Below are positions 16,458-25,176 of a stretch of DNA of 64,000 bases, one piece after another. A model generated the notes under the pieces. That model was not told the origin of the DNA, ran no database searches, and was given only the letters and a program-made list of their open reading frames with translations. The position numbers and the translations under genes are program-made. Position 1 is the stretch's first letter. Each line of letters begins with the position of its first letter. Origin of the DNA: Chitinophaga sp. LS1 (GTDB lineage: Bacteria > Bacteroidota > Bacteroidia > Chitinophagales > Chitinophagaceae); contig NZ_CP128362.1 in NCBI RefSeq assembly GCF_034274695.1, positions 5,458,501 to 5,522,500 of the forward strand. The letters run 5' to 3'.

Positions 16458-16607
16458 TCTTAATATTTTTCACATTCAACCTTTTTGCGAAAACCCCGAC
16501 TCTTTCCAGGTTTTTAGCCTGTCCATAATCATTTTATTGTAGACCTGTTTTTTTAAAAAACAGTTATGCGGGTCATTGCCTGCCCCAGACCCTTATTTTT
16601 TGCCCAT

Positions 16608-19061
16608 ATGAAACAAAAATTAGTTAATCAGATTGTTTTATTAATTTTTTTATTACTACCATGTACAACAATGCTTGCGCAGAATACGCCAGGGCAGGGT
16701 GGTGTAAAGGGAATAGTCGTGGATGCAAATAATCACGCCGGTGCTGCATTTGTTGCTGTAAGAGTAAAGCAGGCAGATGGCACAGTGGTAAAAGTAGGTG
16801 TATCTGGGCCTGATGGAAAATTCCTGATTAAGGGTATAAATAGAACAGGTAATTATGCGGTTACATTCTCTGCCATGAACTACCAGGCGAAGTCTGTTGA
16901 CTTCCAGTTTAAAGATAGCAGTGTAGCAGAGGTAGTGATGGATACTGTTTATTTGGAACCGCAGCATGTGCAGTTGAAAGAAGTGGGTATCGTAGCAGAC
17001 AAGCCGATTGTGAAACAAAAATCGGGCATGATCTCCTACGATATGCAGGCGGATCCTGACAGTAAATCCAGCAACGTGCTAATGATGGTAAGGAAGATCC
17101 CTTATCTCTCGCTGGATGCGAATGAAAATATCACGTTGAAAGGTAATTCTGATTTCAAGGTATTGATCAATGGAAAGTCTTCAGGTATGTTTGAGCATGA
17201 TCTGAAGAATATATTGAAGACGATGCCTGCTTCCTCCATTGCACGTATCGATGTATATACAATCCCTCCGGCACGTTTTGATGCGGAAGGTGCCGGTGGT
17301 ATAATTAATATTGTCACTATACCTAAAGTGAAAGATGAATACAAGGGAACTATCAGTATTTCAGATAAAGGACCTGTAGGAGGGCCTGGTGCTGGAGGAT
17401 CGTTTACCCTGAAGAAGGATAAATTTGGCTTTTCAACTTTTATGGGTGGCAACTTTTTTAATAACCCTATAACAGATAATGTAACAGAGAGGACCACACT
17501 GGTAGAAACGCCTACGATTCTGACACAAAGCAGCAAAGAAAAGGGGAATGGCCGGACTGGTTACGTAGGAGTTGAATTGAGCTACGAAATTGATAGTGTG
17601 AAACTGGTGACTGGTAAATTTAATATCAATGGTAATCACCAGGAGAATAATAAGTATATTGAATCAAGACAAACGACTGGAGGTGCTCCTTCACAGGAAT
17701 ATAACCTGGCCAATTCTGTAAATAATTCCAGTAATGGGATGGACGCTGGTATTGACTATCAGATCAGTGGTAGAAAAAACGAAGGCAGCAGGTTGACCTT
17801 TTCTTACAAGTACAGTACCGCCAGCGGTTATCCGGAAAATAGCGGAGATATAAGTGACACGCTTAACTTCAATATGGCCGATTATATGCAGAAGAATGAT
17901 CAGCAAACAAGGGAGCATACAGCACAGGTCGATTATGTATATCCAAAGAACAACCTAACAATAGAAGCGGGTGTGAAAGGGATCTTCAGGGATTACAAAA
18001 GCGAATATAAATACTATGCGTATGATGAATCCAGCAAGGGATTTGAGTTGCAAGCAGATCTGTCAGACCTGTTCAACTACAATCAGACGGTACTCGCAGC
18101 TTACAATTCTTACATTTATAATGTGAAGAGCTGGAACTTCCAGGGAGGATTTAGAGTGGAGAAAACGAACATAGATGCGAATTTCCTTGGGGGTACAAAA
18201 AAGGTAAAGCAGGATTATGTCAGCTTCTTTCCGAATGTAAGTATTAATAAAGGATTTAAAAATAACCATAGTCTGAATGTGGGCTTTACCCAGCGAATGA
18301 AACGTCCGGGTATGAACCGACTAAATCCATTTGTGGATCGTCAGGACCCTGGTTTTGTTTTCACCGGCAATCCCGGGTTAAAACCAGTTATAGTCAATTC
18401 TGTGTCTGTGGGTTACAACATCCCCGGGAAGATTAACTTTACAGGCGGGGCAGATTACACCTGGCTGCGGAAAGTTGATCTCCCAATCACTACCTACGAT
18501 TCATTGACAAATATTACCACCAGTACTTTTGCAAATACCGGTAATATAAAAGGGTTGAGTGCATTTGTATATGCGGCTTACAATGTTACCGGGCATTTTA
18601 GTACGAGTGTAAATGGGGATGTTATTTATTTTTGGATTGATGGGCTGGAGAATGGTACTATCATAAAGAATGAACTGCTAACTTATGCAGTTAACCTTAC
18701 GCTGTCTTATAGTTTCAAGCATAGATGGCGTGCAAGGGCTGATGGGAATCTGCTCAGTAAAAATCCTACAGGATTCCAGGGTACATCAAATGGATTGCTG
18801 GCTACCTCATTTGGATTGAGCAAGGATTTATTGCATGGTAAGCTAACTATTGATGCTGGCATCAATAATCCATTTAATAAATATAGACAAAGCCGTACAT
18901 ATACTACCGGCACTAATTTTTATCAGACATCCAACAACAGGGTTTATTACCGGCTTGTAATGTTGACCGTAAATTACAATTTTGGTAAGATGACGGGTAA
19001 TATTAAAAAGAGTAAAACGACCATTCGAAACAACGACCTGTCAAATGGTAAGGGGATGTAA
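16608..19061 (+). CDS. TonB-dependent receptor / outer-membrane beta-barrel protein
   Basis: About 817 residues. I chose the ATG at 16608 because it opens the signal peptide (MKQKLVNQIVLLIFLLLPCT..LAQ); an ATG at 16566 adds 14 residues rich in Cys/Pro that do not fit. Order: signal peptide; carboxypeptidase-regulatory-like domain (about 28-115); plug with 'VGIVADKPIVKQKSGMISYD' and 'PPARFDAEGAGGIINIVT' (to about 245); barrel containing VDYVYPKNNLTIEAGVKG and the conserved 'RPGMNRLNPFVDRQDPGF' segment. It is the intact relative of the decayed receptors at 25177-25913 and 30010-30310. No SusD-like partner; ligand unknown. Confidence 0.88.
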   Translation: MKQKLVNQIVLLIFLLLPCTTMLAQNTPGQGGVKGIVVDANNHAGAAFVAVRVKQADGTVVKVGVSGPDGKFLIKGINRTGNYAVTFSAMNYQAKSVDFQFKDSSVAEVVMDTVYLEPQHVQLKEVGIVADKPIVKQKSGMISYDMQADPDSKSSNVLMMVRKIPYLSLDANENITLKGNSDFKVLINGKSSGMFEHDLKNILKTMPASSIARIDVYTIPPARFDAEGAGGIINIVTIPKVKDEYKGTISISDKGPVGGPGAGGSFTLKKDKFGFSTFMGGNFFNNPITDNVTERTTLVETPTILTQSSKEKGNGRTGYVGVELSYEIDSVKLVTGKFNINGNHQENNKYIESRQTTGGAPSQEYNLANSVNNSSNGMDAGIDYQISGRKNEGSRLTFSYKYSTASGYPENSGDISDTLNFNMADYMQKNDQQTREHTAQVDYVYPKNNLTIEAGVKGIFRDYKSEYKYYAYDESSKGFELQADLSDLFNYNQTVLAAYNSYIYNVKSWNFQGGFRVEKTNIDANFLGGTKKVKQDYVSFFPNVSINKGFKNNHSLNVGFTQRMKRPGMNRLNPFVDRQDPGFVFTGNPGLKPVIVNSVSVGYNIPGKINFTGGADYTWLRKVDLPITTYDSLTNITTSTFANTGNIKGLSAFVYAAYNVTGHFSTSVNGDVIYFWIDGLENGTIIKNELLTYAVNLTLSYSFKHRWRARADGNLLSKNPTGFQGTSNGLLATSFGLSKDLLHGKLTIDAGINNPFNKYRQSRTYTTGTNFYQTSNNRVYYRLVMLTVNYNFGKMTGNIKKSKTTIRNNDLSNGKGM

Positions 19062-19073
19062 AATATATGACTG

Positions 19074-19250
19074 ATGAAAATTCTGGTAACCGGGGGATAC
19101 GGCTTTATAGGTAAGGATTTAATTAAGTTGCTATTAAAAGATCCCGATAATGTAGTTATCTGTATTGATGACCTAAGTGGTAGCGGTGATTTGATAGTAG
19201 AGGAGTATATAAGTGTTAAGTTCCGTTTTATCCAGGTGAGTACCTCTTGA
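19074..19250 (+). pseudogene. N-terminal remnant of an NAD-dependent epimerase/dehydratase
   Basis: A 58-codon frame starts MKILVTGGYGFIGKDLIKLL, continues DPDNVVICIDDLSGSG and stops at 19248. It has the Rossmann GxxGxxG motif and the acidic end of beta-2 (IDDLS) of extended short-chain dehydrogenases such as UDP-glucose 4-epimerase, normally over 300 residues. Nothing recognisable follows. The 19251-19500 stretch is AT-rich; a short frame near 19400-19490 (DPLQFINDLLKTPSGPILIF) could be another fragment but has no assignable family. A 3'-truncated pseudogene. Confidence 0.7.
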
Positions 19251-19508
19251 ATAAAACGGTTATTAGTAATATAGGTAAGGTTGAAATAGAATGTACAATA
19301 GAATCTCCAATAAACTTCCTGCTGAATATTAGATTTCCATACGTTAAACAGAAAGTTGTCTGATTTAACCAGATTAGTTATAGATTGAATTGAAATAGCT
19401 CATGAGAGAAAGATTGATCCACTCCAATTTATTAATGATTTATTAAAGACACCTTCGGGGCCGATTTTGATATTCAAGGAACAGCGTATTTAAAAAAAAA
19501 CAGTAAAT

Positions 19509-19523
19509 TGCATCTTTGATGCA
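19509..19523. promoter_or_regulatory. Zur box at the zur start
   Basis: TGCATCTTTGATGCA, a perfect 6-3-6 dyad ending three bases before the zur start codon (19527). It matches the four other boxes at 25036-25089 and 29749-29799. The position implies autoregulation. Confidence 0.7.
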
Positions 19524-19526
19524 ATT

Positions 19527-19937
19527 ATGGCGAGGAATAAAAATACGACTTTAGCTGAAATGCTCCTGTCGGATGGTGGCTTAAAGGTTACTCCAACAAG
19601 AAAGGCTATCCTCGAAATTATCCTGAGGAATGGATATTCAATGACTAATAAGGAAATAAACTGTTCATTGAAAAATAAAATGAGCCGGTCTATTATTTAC
19701 CGGACTTTGCAGCTGTTTGTAGAGCGGAGGGTACTTTGTATTTCCCCTTTGTGTGGCAGAAGTCTGCAATATTGTATCGCTTTGCATAATAGTAGTATCC
19801 TGCATTTTCAGTGCGAAAAATGCAGGACTATTACCGTTTCCGATGCTGGTGTACTGATTCCCAATACAATACAGGATGGAAATATCGTAAGACAGGTATT
19901 TTATAGGGTGAAGGGCCTTTGTCAGAACTGTTGCTAG
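19527..19937 (+). CDS. zur: Fur-family regulator, probable zinc uptake repressor Zur
   Basis: 136 residues. An N-terminal winged helix (VTPTRKAILEIILRNG, then MSRSIIYRTLQLFVERRVL) and a C-terminal dimerisation domain with two structural-zinc cysteine pairs, FQCEKCRTITV and GLCQNCC. The intervening HFQC and metal-site His/Cys spacing are Fur-like. Zinc rather than iron specificity is inferred from context: its stop overlaps by 4 bp, tail to tail, with a COG0523 metallochaperone at the end of an operon containing a Zn-export-type ABC module, and its own start carries the same dyad found at two nearby operons. Expected to repress these when zinc is replete. Confidence 0.78.
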   Translation: MARNKNTTLAEMLLSDGGLKVTPTRKAILEIILRNGYSMTNKEINCSLKNKMSRSIIYRTLQLFVERRVLCISPLCGRSLQYCIALHNSSILHFQCEKCRTITVSDAGVLIPNTIQDGNIVRQVFYRVKGLCQNCC

Positions 19938-20884
19938 TAGAGTGCGTGAGACAGCAATTGTTCAAATCCTTTCATTTTAAGATTTTTCCCGATAAATACT
20001 ATTTTACTTCTTCTGATTTCTCCTTCCTGCCATTGATTACCGGGGGCCATGGCCAGGTACTCTGCCACCGACTGTAAGATATATTTTTCATTTTCGCCAA
20101 ACCCGTAAACAATTCCTTTTACACGATAAATATCTTTGGCCTGTACTGCCATGAATACCATCATTGTATGCTGTAGTTTAGGAATGTCAAAAGGCTTGTC
20201 AAAAGTCAACGTAAGTGAGGATAAACTATGGTGATGTTTTTCTGTCTTGGTTTCCTGCCCGTTATAATGTTCATTTTGTTTCCTAATATAATCCATCATT
20301 TCCTTGTGAGGAAAATGATCTTTTGTTCCGGATAATATGATTGCAAATGGATTTATTTCCTTTAGTAAGTTATGTATACCTGCCAGTTCTTCGTCAGACA
20401 CCAGGTCTGTTTTTGAAATAAGCAGGATATCACTGAAGCTGATTTGTTTCCGGGCTTCTTCGGTAGTAGCCAGTTCGTATGAAATATTTCTTGCGTCTAC
20501 CAGGCAGATCACCCGTTGCAACTGGTAGTAACGGGTTACGACGGGATCAATTAGAAATGGTAGGGCTACAGAAGAGGGATCGGCTATTCCTGTGGTCTCA
20601 ATGATCAGTTCTTCAAAAGCGGAGGCTTTATTAGAAAGATCAATTAAGAGAGCCACAAGATCTTCATTAAGATTGCAGCATAGGCAGCCGCTGCTCATCT
20701 CGAAGATATTATCTGATATATCCATCACTAGTTCTCCATCTATGGATTCCTTTCCGAATTCGTTTTCAATGATAGCGTATTTACCTCTTTTCTCAGCTAT
20801 GAGCAATTCGTTTAGAAAGGTGGTCTTTCCTGCACCTAAAAATCCTGTGATAATTGTGACCGGTTTAGGCTGTATTTGTTTCAT
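19934..20884 (-). CDS. COG0523 GTP-binding zinc metallochaperone (ZigA/CobW-like)
   Basis: 316 residues. G-domain motifs: GFLGAGKTTFLNELL (Walker A), the metal-binding SSGCLCCNLNEDL (C-x-C-C, diagnostic of COG0523), ETTGIADP (Walker B region) and ISKTDL (G4, base recognition). A His-containing linker (EKHHHS) precedes the CobW C-terminal domain. These proteins hand zinc to target apo-enzymes under zinc starvation. It is the last gene of the Zur-box operon, four bases after the DUF3299 gene, and overlaps the zur stop codon from the other strand. Confidence 0.9.
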   Translation of the reverse strand: MKQIQPKPVTIITGFLGAGKTTFLNELLIAEKRGKYAIIENEFGKESIDGELVMDISDNIFEMSSGCLCCNLNEDLVALLIDLSNKASAFEELIIETTGIADPSSVALPFLIDPVVTRYYQLQRVICLVDARNISYELATTEEARKQISFSDILLISKTDLVSDEELAGIHNLLKEINPFAIILSGTKDHFPHKEMMDYIRKQNEHYNGQETKTEKHHHSLSSLTLTFDKPFDIPKLQHTMMVFMAVQAKDIYRVKGIVYGFGENEKYILQSVAEYLAMAPGNQWQEGEIRRSKIVFIGKNLKMKGFEQLLSHALY

Positions 20885-20887
20885 AAA

Positions 20888-21331
20888 TTAATTTACCTCC
20901 TCTGATAATTCTAAAACGTAATAAAATTCATTGATGTCAGTGGCATTCAATCTTAGCTTGCCTCTAAATTTTTTGTAGTCATCTATGTCATAACCGGTAT
21001 TCCTTTTTTTAAGTTTTACGGTAATGATAGATGCGGGGCTGCCACCGCCACAGAAGTAACAGCTGGCATATGGGTTGGCGGATAGTGCAAGTGATGCCCC
21101 GGTTTTATCTACTGGTATGACAAAGCCTGTGATTTCCACCAGTTTCCCATCCAGATTTTTTACATTCTGGGGGAATTTTGGAAAGAGCATATACCCTTTT
21201 ATGTCATTCAGATATTTCTCTTCATATTTAATATTCAGCAGTGTGAACCAGCTTGCCTTTAGTGGCTTTTCCTGCTCTGCAACTGGATGGATGGTAAGCA
21301 GTATTGTTAGCAACATTTTATTCATGGGCAA
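20888..21331 (-). CDS. DUF3299-family exported protein
   Basis: 147 residues with a short N-terminal hydrophobic stretch (MNKMLLTILLTIHPVAEQ; a start at 21325 is equally possible). The domain has 'LDGKLVEITGFVIPVDKTG' and the conserved ASCYFCGGGSPASIITV (C-x-x-C, possible metal or redox site). DUF3299 proteins are coded beside a MacB-like permease/ATPase pair in zinc-regulated operons, for example the PA4063-4066 type of Pseudomonas aeruginosa (from memory). It overlaps the upstream permease gene by 14 bp, so the three are probably translationally coupled. Role in zinc handling is inferred. Confidence 0.8.
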   Translation of the reverse strand: MPMNKMLLTILLTIHPVAEQEKPLKASWFTLLNIKYEEKYLNDIKGYMLFPKFPQNVKNLDGKLVEITGFVIPVDKTGASLALSANPYASCYFCGGGSPASIITVKLKKRNTGYDIDDYKKFRGKLRLNATDINEFYYVLELSEEVN

Positions 21332-22499
21332 GGGTTTTTGAAATGTTCAGTTGAAATGCTTTTACTGTTGGTAATGCAGCCGCTACAATTCCCAGCAGGA
21401 TAGTTGCCAGCAGCAGGTACCATTCTTCAGGTAATACCGTCGTTGTAAATACATTAATATGGTACTTTGGCCCGGCATATTTATTTAACATCCATAAGCC
21501 GGAACGGCTTAACATAATACCTGTGACAAATCCGATAATAACCATGATTAGTCCCTCACACAATAGGAACCAGCTAATAAGCCAACGACTGCTACCCATA
21601 GCCCGGGCAAGGGCTAGTTCGTACTTACGCTCTTTCAGCCTGGAATAAAGGGCAATGAAAACACTGATACCTGATAGCAATACAATCGCAAGTGCGATGA
21701 TTTGTAATGTTTTAATACCAATGCCCATAAGGGTAAACAAGCGTTTTATTTCCAGCTGTGGAATAGCTGCCTGCATGGGCGTTGTTTCATTTACCATGCG
21801 TGGCAGTGAAATCATGGCAAGCGGACTTCTGTATTTTATCAATAAAGCTGTAATCTGTTTTTCGACATGGTTGTGATCGTCATCATGGTGTTCATGAATT
21901 TTCCAGACGGAAGCAATATTTGTCAGGATCAGGTTGTCTACCACACTATTATTTTCTGCCATGATCCCGGTTACTTTATATTTAAATTCAGCATGAGCAT
22001 GACCTGTATTCCCTAGTCCATGCATCCCCACAAAAGAATCTCCGGTTTTTAGCCCTGTATGTGTTGCCACCTGACTGCCAATGACAGCTTCCATGGTAGT
22101 AGTAAAGATTTGACCTTCCCTAAACCGGCAGTTGTATTTCTTCAGGTAATTGCTGTCTGTACCTACTATTCTGAACGATTGATAGGAATCACCATATGCC
22201 AGTGGGATGGCCTGTTTAATGATGGTAAGGTTTGATAGTTTATCCGCATCTGCCAGAGAAATATTGCCAACCGGAGCATCTACCTGGTAGACAGCAGATA
22301 GCACTAATTGTAAAGGACTGCCTTTGGCTCCTACCACCATGTCAATATCCTGCAGGTCATTATCCATTTTTGTTTCCAGCTGATGCTGGGTAACCAGCAA
22401 CATAGAGATGATACCAGTGCCACACGTGAGCAGTAATAAACTAAGCAGAGTAGATAGCGGATGATGGACAAGGTTTCTGAAAATGATTTTTGCAGTCAT
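21318..22499 (-). CDS. ABC transporter permease (FtsX/MacB type) of the zinc-regulated module
   Basis: 393 residues: TM1 at about 18-38, a periplasmic domain carrying 'DMVVGAKGSPLQLVLSAVYQ' (typical of the YbbP/DUF3299-linked permeases), and a C-terminal FtsX region with three helices and KERKYELALARAMGSSRW. A His-rich loop, HEHHDDDHNHVEK (about 203-215), sits in the periplasmic domain and could bind zinc. Its ATG overlaps the ATPase stop (ATGA). It pairs with the 22496 ATPase. Confidence 0.88.
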   Translation of the reverse strand: MTAKIIFRNLVHHPLSTLLSLLLLTCGTGIISMLLVTQHQLETKMDNDLQDIDMVVGAKGSPLQLVLSAVYQVDAPVGNISLADADKLSNLTIIKQAIPLAYGDSYQSFRIVGTDSNYLKKYNCRFREGQIFTTTMEAVIGSQVATHTGLKTGDSFVGMHGLGNTGHAHAEFKYKVTGIMAENNSVVDNLILTNIASVWKIHEHHDDDHNHVEKQITALLIKYRSPLAMISLPRMVNETTPMQAAIPQLEIKRLFTLMGIGIKTLQIIALAIVLLSGISVFIALYSRLKERKYELALARAMGSSRWLISWFLLCEGLIMVIIGFVTGIMLSRSGLWMLNKYAGPKYHINVFTTTVLPEEWYLLLATILLGIVAAALPTVKAFQLNISKTLAHE

Positions 22500-23128
22500 C
22501 TGGCAAGATATACCTGGTTTGAAAAATGTTGTTTCAATCTTGCATCGTGAGAGACTACGATAAGAGTAGCCTGGCTAATCATGGCCTGTTCCTGTAATAA
22601 TTGCACGACGCGGGTGGTATTGTCATCATCAAGGCTGCTGGTAGGTTCATCGGCCAGTAATAGTTGCGGGTTGTTGATCAATGCCCTGGCAATTGATACC
22701 CGTTGCTGTTCTCCATTACTTAGTTCTGAAGGCCGTTTGTGCAGAAGGTGCACTATCTGTAGCCTTTCTGCCAGTAAAACTGCTCTGCCGGTATCTGCGG
22801 TAGCCCGTGTAAAGAACCTGGGTAAGAGGATATTGTCTATTACATTCAAGGCACTCATAAAGTGAGAAGACTGATAAACAATGCCAATATGCCGGCCTCT
22901 GAATTTGTCCAGTTTTTTATCGCGTAATAGGGTAGTATCCGTACTATCAATTATTAGCTGACCGCCTGCAGGCCTTAGCAGACAGCCGAGTAAATGAAGG
23001 AGTGTCGTCTTGCCTGTTCCCGATTTACCTGTTATAAGAACGGGAGAATCCTTATTGCAGGTGATATCAGGGTAATTGAATACCGTTTCTGTGTTATATG
23101 CGAATTGCAGCTGAAGTGCCCTGAGCAT
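22496..23128 (-). CDS. ABC transporter ATPase (LolD/MacB type)
   Basis: 210 residues. Walker A GKSGTGKTTLLHLLG, Q-loop YQSSHFMSALNV, signature LSNGEQQRVSIARAL, Walker B LLLADEPTSSLDD, and H-loop VVSHDARL are all present. Partner of the FtsX-type permease immediately downstream (4-bp overlap). The pair belongs to the mechanotransmitting export class rather than importers. Energises whatever the DUF3299 module does at the envelope under zinc limitation. Confidence 0.92.
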   Translation of the reverse strand: MLRALQLQFAYNTETVFNYPDITCNKDSPVLITGKSGTGKTTLLHLLGCLLRPAGGQLIIDSTDTTLLRDKKLDKFRGRHIGIVYQSSHFMSALNVIDNILLPRFFTRATADTGRAVLLAERLQIVHLLHKRPSELSNGEQQRVSIARALINNPQLLLADEPTSSLDDDNTTRVVQLLQEQAMISQATLIVVSHDARLKQHFSNQVYLAR

Positions 23129-23279
23129 TTTTGTATATTATTTTAAATTTTACCGATCCCGGTGTAAACAACATTTTCTTTAGATCAGAGGGAGGTCTGC
23201 ATCCACAGGTTGTACGCAGGTTTAATATGATGTAAATGAATATTACTATGAGCAGCCATTTTCTTATTTGTGCCGGCAT
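23094..23279 (-). CDS. Possible small membrane protein between MerC and the ATPase
   Basis: A 61-codon frame overlaps MerC by 16 bp and the ATPase by 35 bp: one N-terminal helix (WLLIVIFIYIILNL), then TTCGCRPPSDLKK and a short basic tail. Tight overlap with both neighbours is the arrangement seen for real operon genes, and the hydrophobic helix plus Cys pair is not random-looking, but no family is recognised. Alternatively it is an untranslated spacer. Confidence 0.35.
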   Translation of the reverse strand: MPAQIRKWLLIVIFIYIILNLRTTCGCRPPSDLKKMLFTPGSVKFKIIYKNAQGTSAAIRI

Positions 23280-23641
23280 TGTTTGACATTCTTAAGATGG
23301 GCAATGATTATTAGAAGGCTGCCTGCCAGCTTACACAATATGTCAGTATATTCGGAGGGAACAAGATTTCCTACAATCATAAGAATAAGACCCGTCACAA
23401 ATAATATTATTAATACCGTATTATGATGTTTTTTATAACCGTTAAATAATGCCCATGATCCGGCACTCATAGAAATCAGGATCGTAGTGGTTTCGAGATA
23501 TATATTGTCAAGGAACTCGATGCCAAACAATGTTAGTGTAGTAAACAAAACAGGTAGTAACACGCAATGTATGGCACATGCAAAGGACGCAGCAATGCCG
23601 ATGGCATCCCATCTGCTCCTGTAATCAGTATTCATAAACAT
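23264..23641 (-). CDS. MerC-domain membrane protein
   Basis: 125 residues with four predicted helices. The first contains the MerC signature 'ASFACAIHCVLLPVLF' (paired Cys-x4-Cys), the metal-binding site of MerC-type transporters. Helices 2-4 follow at about 48-66, 75-92 and 105-117, and the end is basic with a Cys (VKQCRHK). MerC relatives move mercuric or other soft divalent ions; in this Zur-box operon a zinc role is plausible. The gene lies 10 bp downstream of the alkaline phosphatase. Confidence 0.85.
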   Translation of the reverse strand: MFMNTDYRSRWDAIGIAASFACAIHCVLLPVLFTTLTLFGIEFLDNIYLETTTILISMSAGSWALFNGYKKHHNTVLIILFVTGLILMIVGNLVPSEYTDILCKLAGSLLIIIAHLKNVKQCRHK

Positions 23642-23651
23642 TTTCCATTTT

Positions 23652-25019
23652 TTAGTTGTTCTTTATACCGGTAGCCTGCAGCATCAGGTAGTGCAAATCT
23701 GTATTTTTAATAAATGGTTTAATTAGGTCCCGCCCGGGGCCATAAATAGCCAGTTCTACATAGTCGGCAGAATGATCCATTGCGCCCCAGCCTATAGACG
23801 TATAGCTTGATTGTATAGCGGCCAGTTGCCTGAAAGGAAGTTTGCGGGGGTTGTACACTCCAGCCTCGTCCAGTTGTTCATAATGTACCAATATTGATGC
23901 TGCCTCTTCTTTTGTAATAGCGATTCCTTGTGCGGCCTCAATCCTTTCAATTAGTTGGGCAGGTGTAAAGGATTTGTTTACAACATTTAATATCCATTCA
24001 TTTGTGTAACGGTAATGTTGCAATTTGTCAAACTGCTGATTGGCATTGTCACCATAGAATAAGCCTGGATTAGAATTGCCATGATCGGTAGTGATGATGA
24101 CCATGGTATTTCCATCCTTAGATGCAAAATCGATGGCAACCTTAATGGCATTGTCAAATGCTATCTGATCATAGATAAGTGCACCGGCATCGTTGGCATG
24201 TGCAGCCCAGTCTACTTTTCCTCCCTCTATTTGCAGGACAAATCCTTGTTTGTTTTTGTTAAGTAACTCAATTGCGGTTTTGGACATTTCTGCAAGAGTG
24301 GGTATGTTTTGCTGTAAAGTGATATCCTGTATATGATCCAGTGCATATGGTAAACCGTTTTCATTGAATATACCCAATGCAGGTGTCTTATTAAGTTGCA
24401 GCATCTGATCACGGTTTTTCACTACTGTATACCCTGTAGCTTCATAACGGGCTAAGAGACCAGGTGGGAAATATTCACGTCCGCCACCCATCATGACATC
24501 AAATTTCAATGGAAGATATTGTTCAGCTATCTCATGCATGTCACCCCGGCTTGCATTAGTAACGCTAAAACCTGCGGGAGTAGCATGTGTAATTGGAACG
24601 GTAGTTACACAACCAACAGCTTTACCGGCAGCTTTAAATTTTTGTAAAATGGGGGTATGATGGGTACCATCTTCACTCACATTCAGTTTTCCATTTTTAA
24701 CTCTGACACCTCCTCCCCAGGCAGAACTGGCGGCTGCAGAATCTGTAATGAGTGAGCTGAGGGAGGCGGTATCCATTAATGCCCTTGATACTTTTTCTTC
24801 TTCATATAGGCTCAACCAATGGCTTTGCCTGCCTTCTTTACGTTGCAAAAGCAGACTGGCCAAATTCAGAGTACCTATACTCATACCATCGCTCACCATA
24901 AAGATGATATTCCTGGCAGTTTTAGGAGGGTAATTTTTCGCCTGCAACTTATGTATAGGGAAAAAGCTACTACCGAGCAGTGTGATGGAAGTATTTCTAA
25001 AAAAGTCTCTTCTTCTCAT
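23652..25019 (-). CDS. Tat-exported alkaline phosphatase (PhoA family)
   Basis: About 455 residues from the ATG at 25019. This start opens with a twin-arginine signal (MRRRDFFRNTSITLLGSS) and leaves the Zur box at 25036 outside the gene; an ATG at 25079 would place both boxes inside or across the coding region. Active-site motifs: MVSDGMSIG (metal Asp), ITDSAAASSAWGGG (nucleophile Ser), IEGGKVDWAAHAND (Asp/His ligands), ITTDHGNSNPG (Asp-His) and AMDHSADYV (His). A periplasmic two-zinc/magnesium phosphomonoesterase. It is the first gene of the zinc-regulated operon, which is unexpected for a zinc-dependent enzyme. Confidence 0.9.
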   Translation of the reverse strand: MRRRDFFRNTSITLLGSSFFPIHKLQAKNYPPKTARNIIFMVSDGMSIGTLNLASLLLQRKEGRQSHWLSLYEEEKVSRALMDTASLSSLITDSAAASSAWGGGVRVKNGKLNVSEDGTHHTPILQKFKAAGKAVGCVTTVPITHATPAGFSVTNASRGDMHEIAEQYLPLKFDVMMGGGREYFPPGLLARYEATGYTVVKNRDQMLQLNKTPALGIFNENGLPYALDHIQDITLQQNIPTLAEMSKTAIELLNKNKQGFVLQIEGGKVDWAAHANDAGALIYDQIAFDNAIKVAIDFASKDGNTMVIITTDHGNSNPGLFYGDNANQQFDKLQHYRYTNEWILNVVNKSFTPAQLIERIEAAQGIAITKEEAASILVHYEQLDEAGVYNPRKLPFRQLAAIQSSYTSIGWGAMDHSADYVELAIYGPGRDLIKPFIKNTDLHYLMLQATGIKNN

Positions 25020-25035
25020 GACAGTATTATTTGTG

Positions 25036-25089
25036 TGCAACAATGTTGCAAAAGTACTGTTTAGTTTGTTTATTCGCAACTAAGTTGCA
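25036..25089 (-). promoter_or_regulatory. Two Zur boxes over the -7 and -33 of the phosphatase promoter
   Basis: Box 1 TGCAACAATGTTGCA (25036-25050) and box 2 CGCAACTAAGTTGCA (25075-25089), centres 39 bp apart. On the minus strand TACTTTTG (25049-25056, -7) overlaps box 1, and TTG (25077-25079, -33) lies in box 2, spacer 20 bp. Repressor at either box would block the promoter. The decayed receptor at 25177 reads away in the other direction. Confidence 0.78.
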
Positions 25090-25176
25090 ATAAAATAATT
25101 GAATGCCCGCAAAAGAATGGATTTAATATGGAATACAACTATTACCCCTGTTTTTTGAAACAATTAAACTGCTGAT

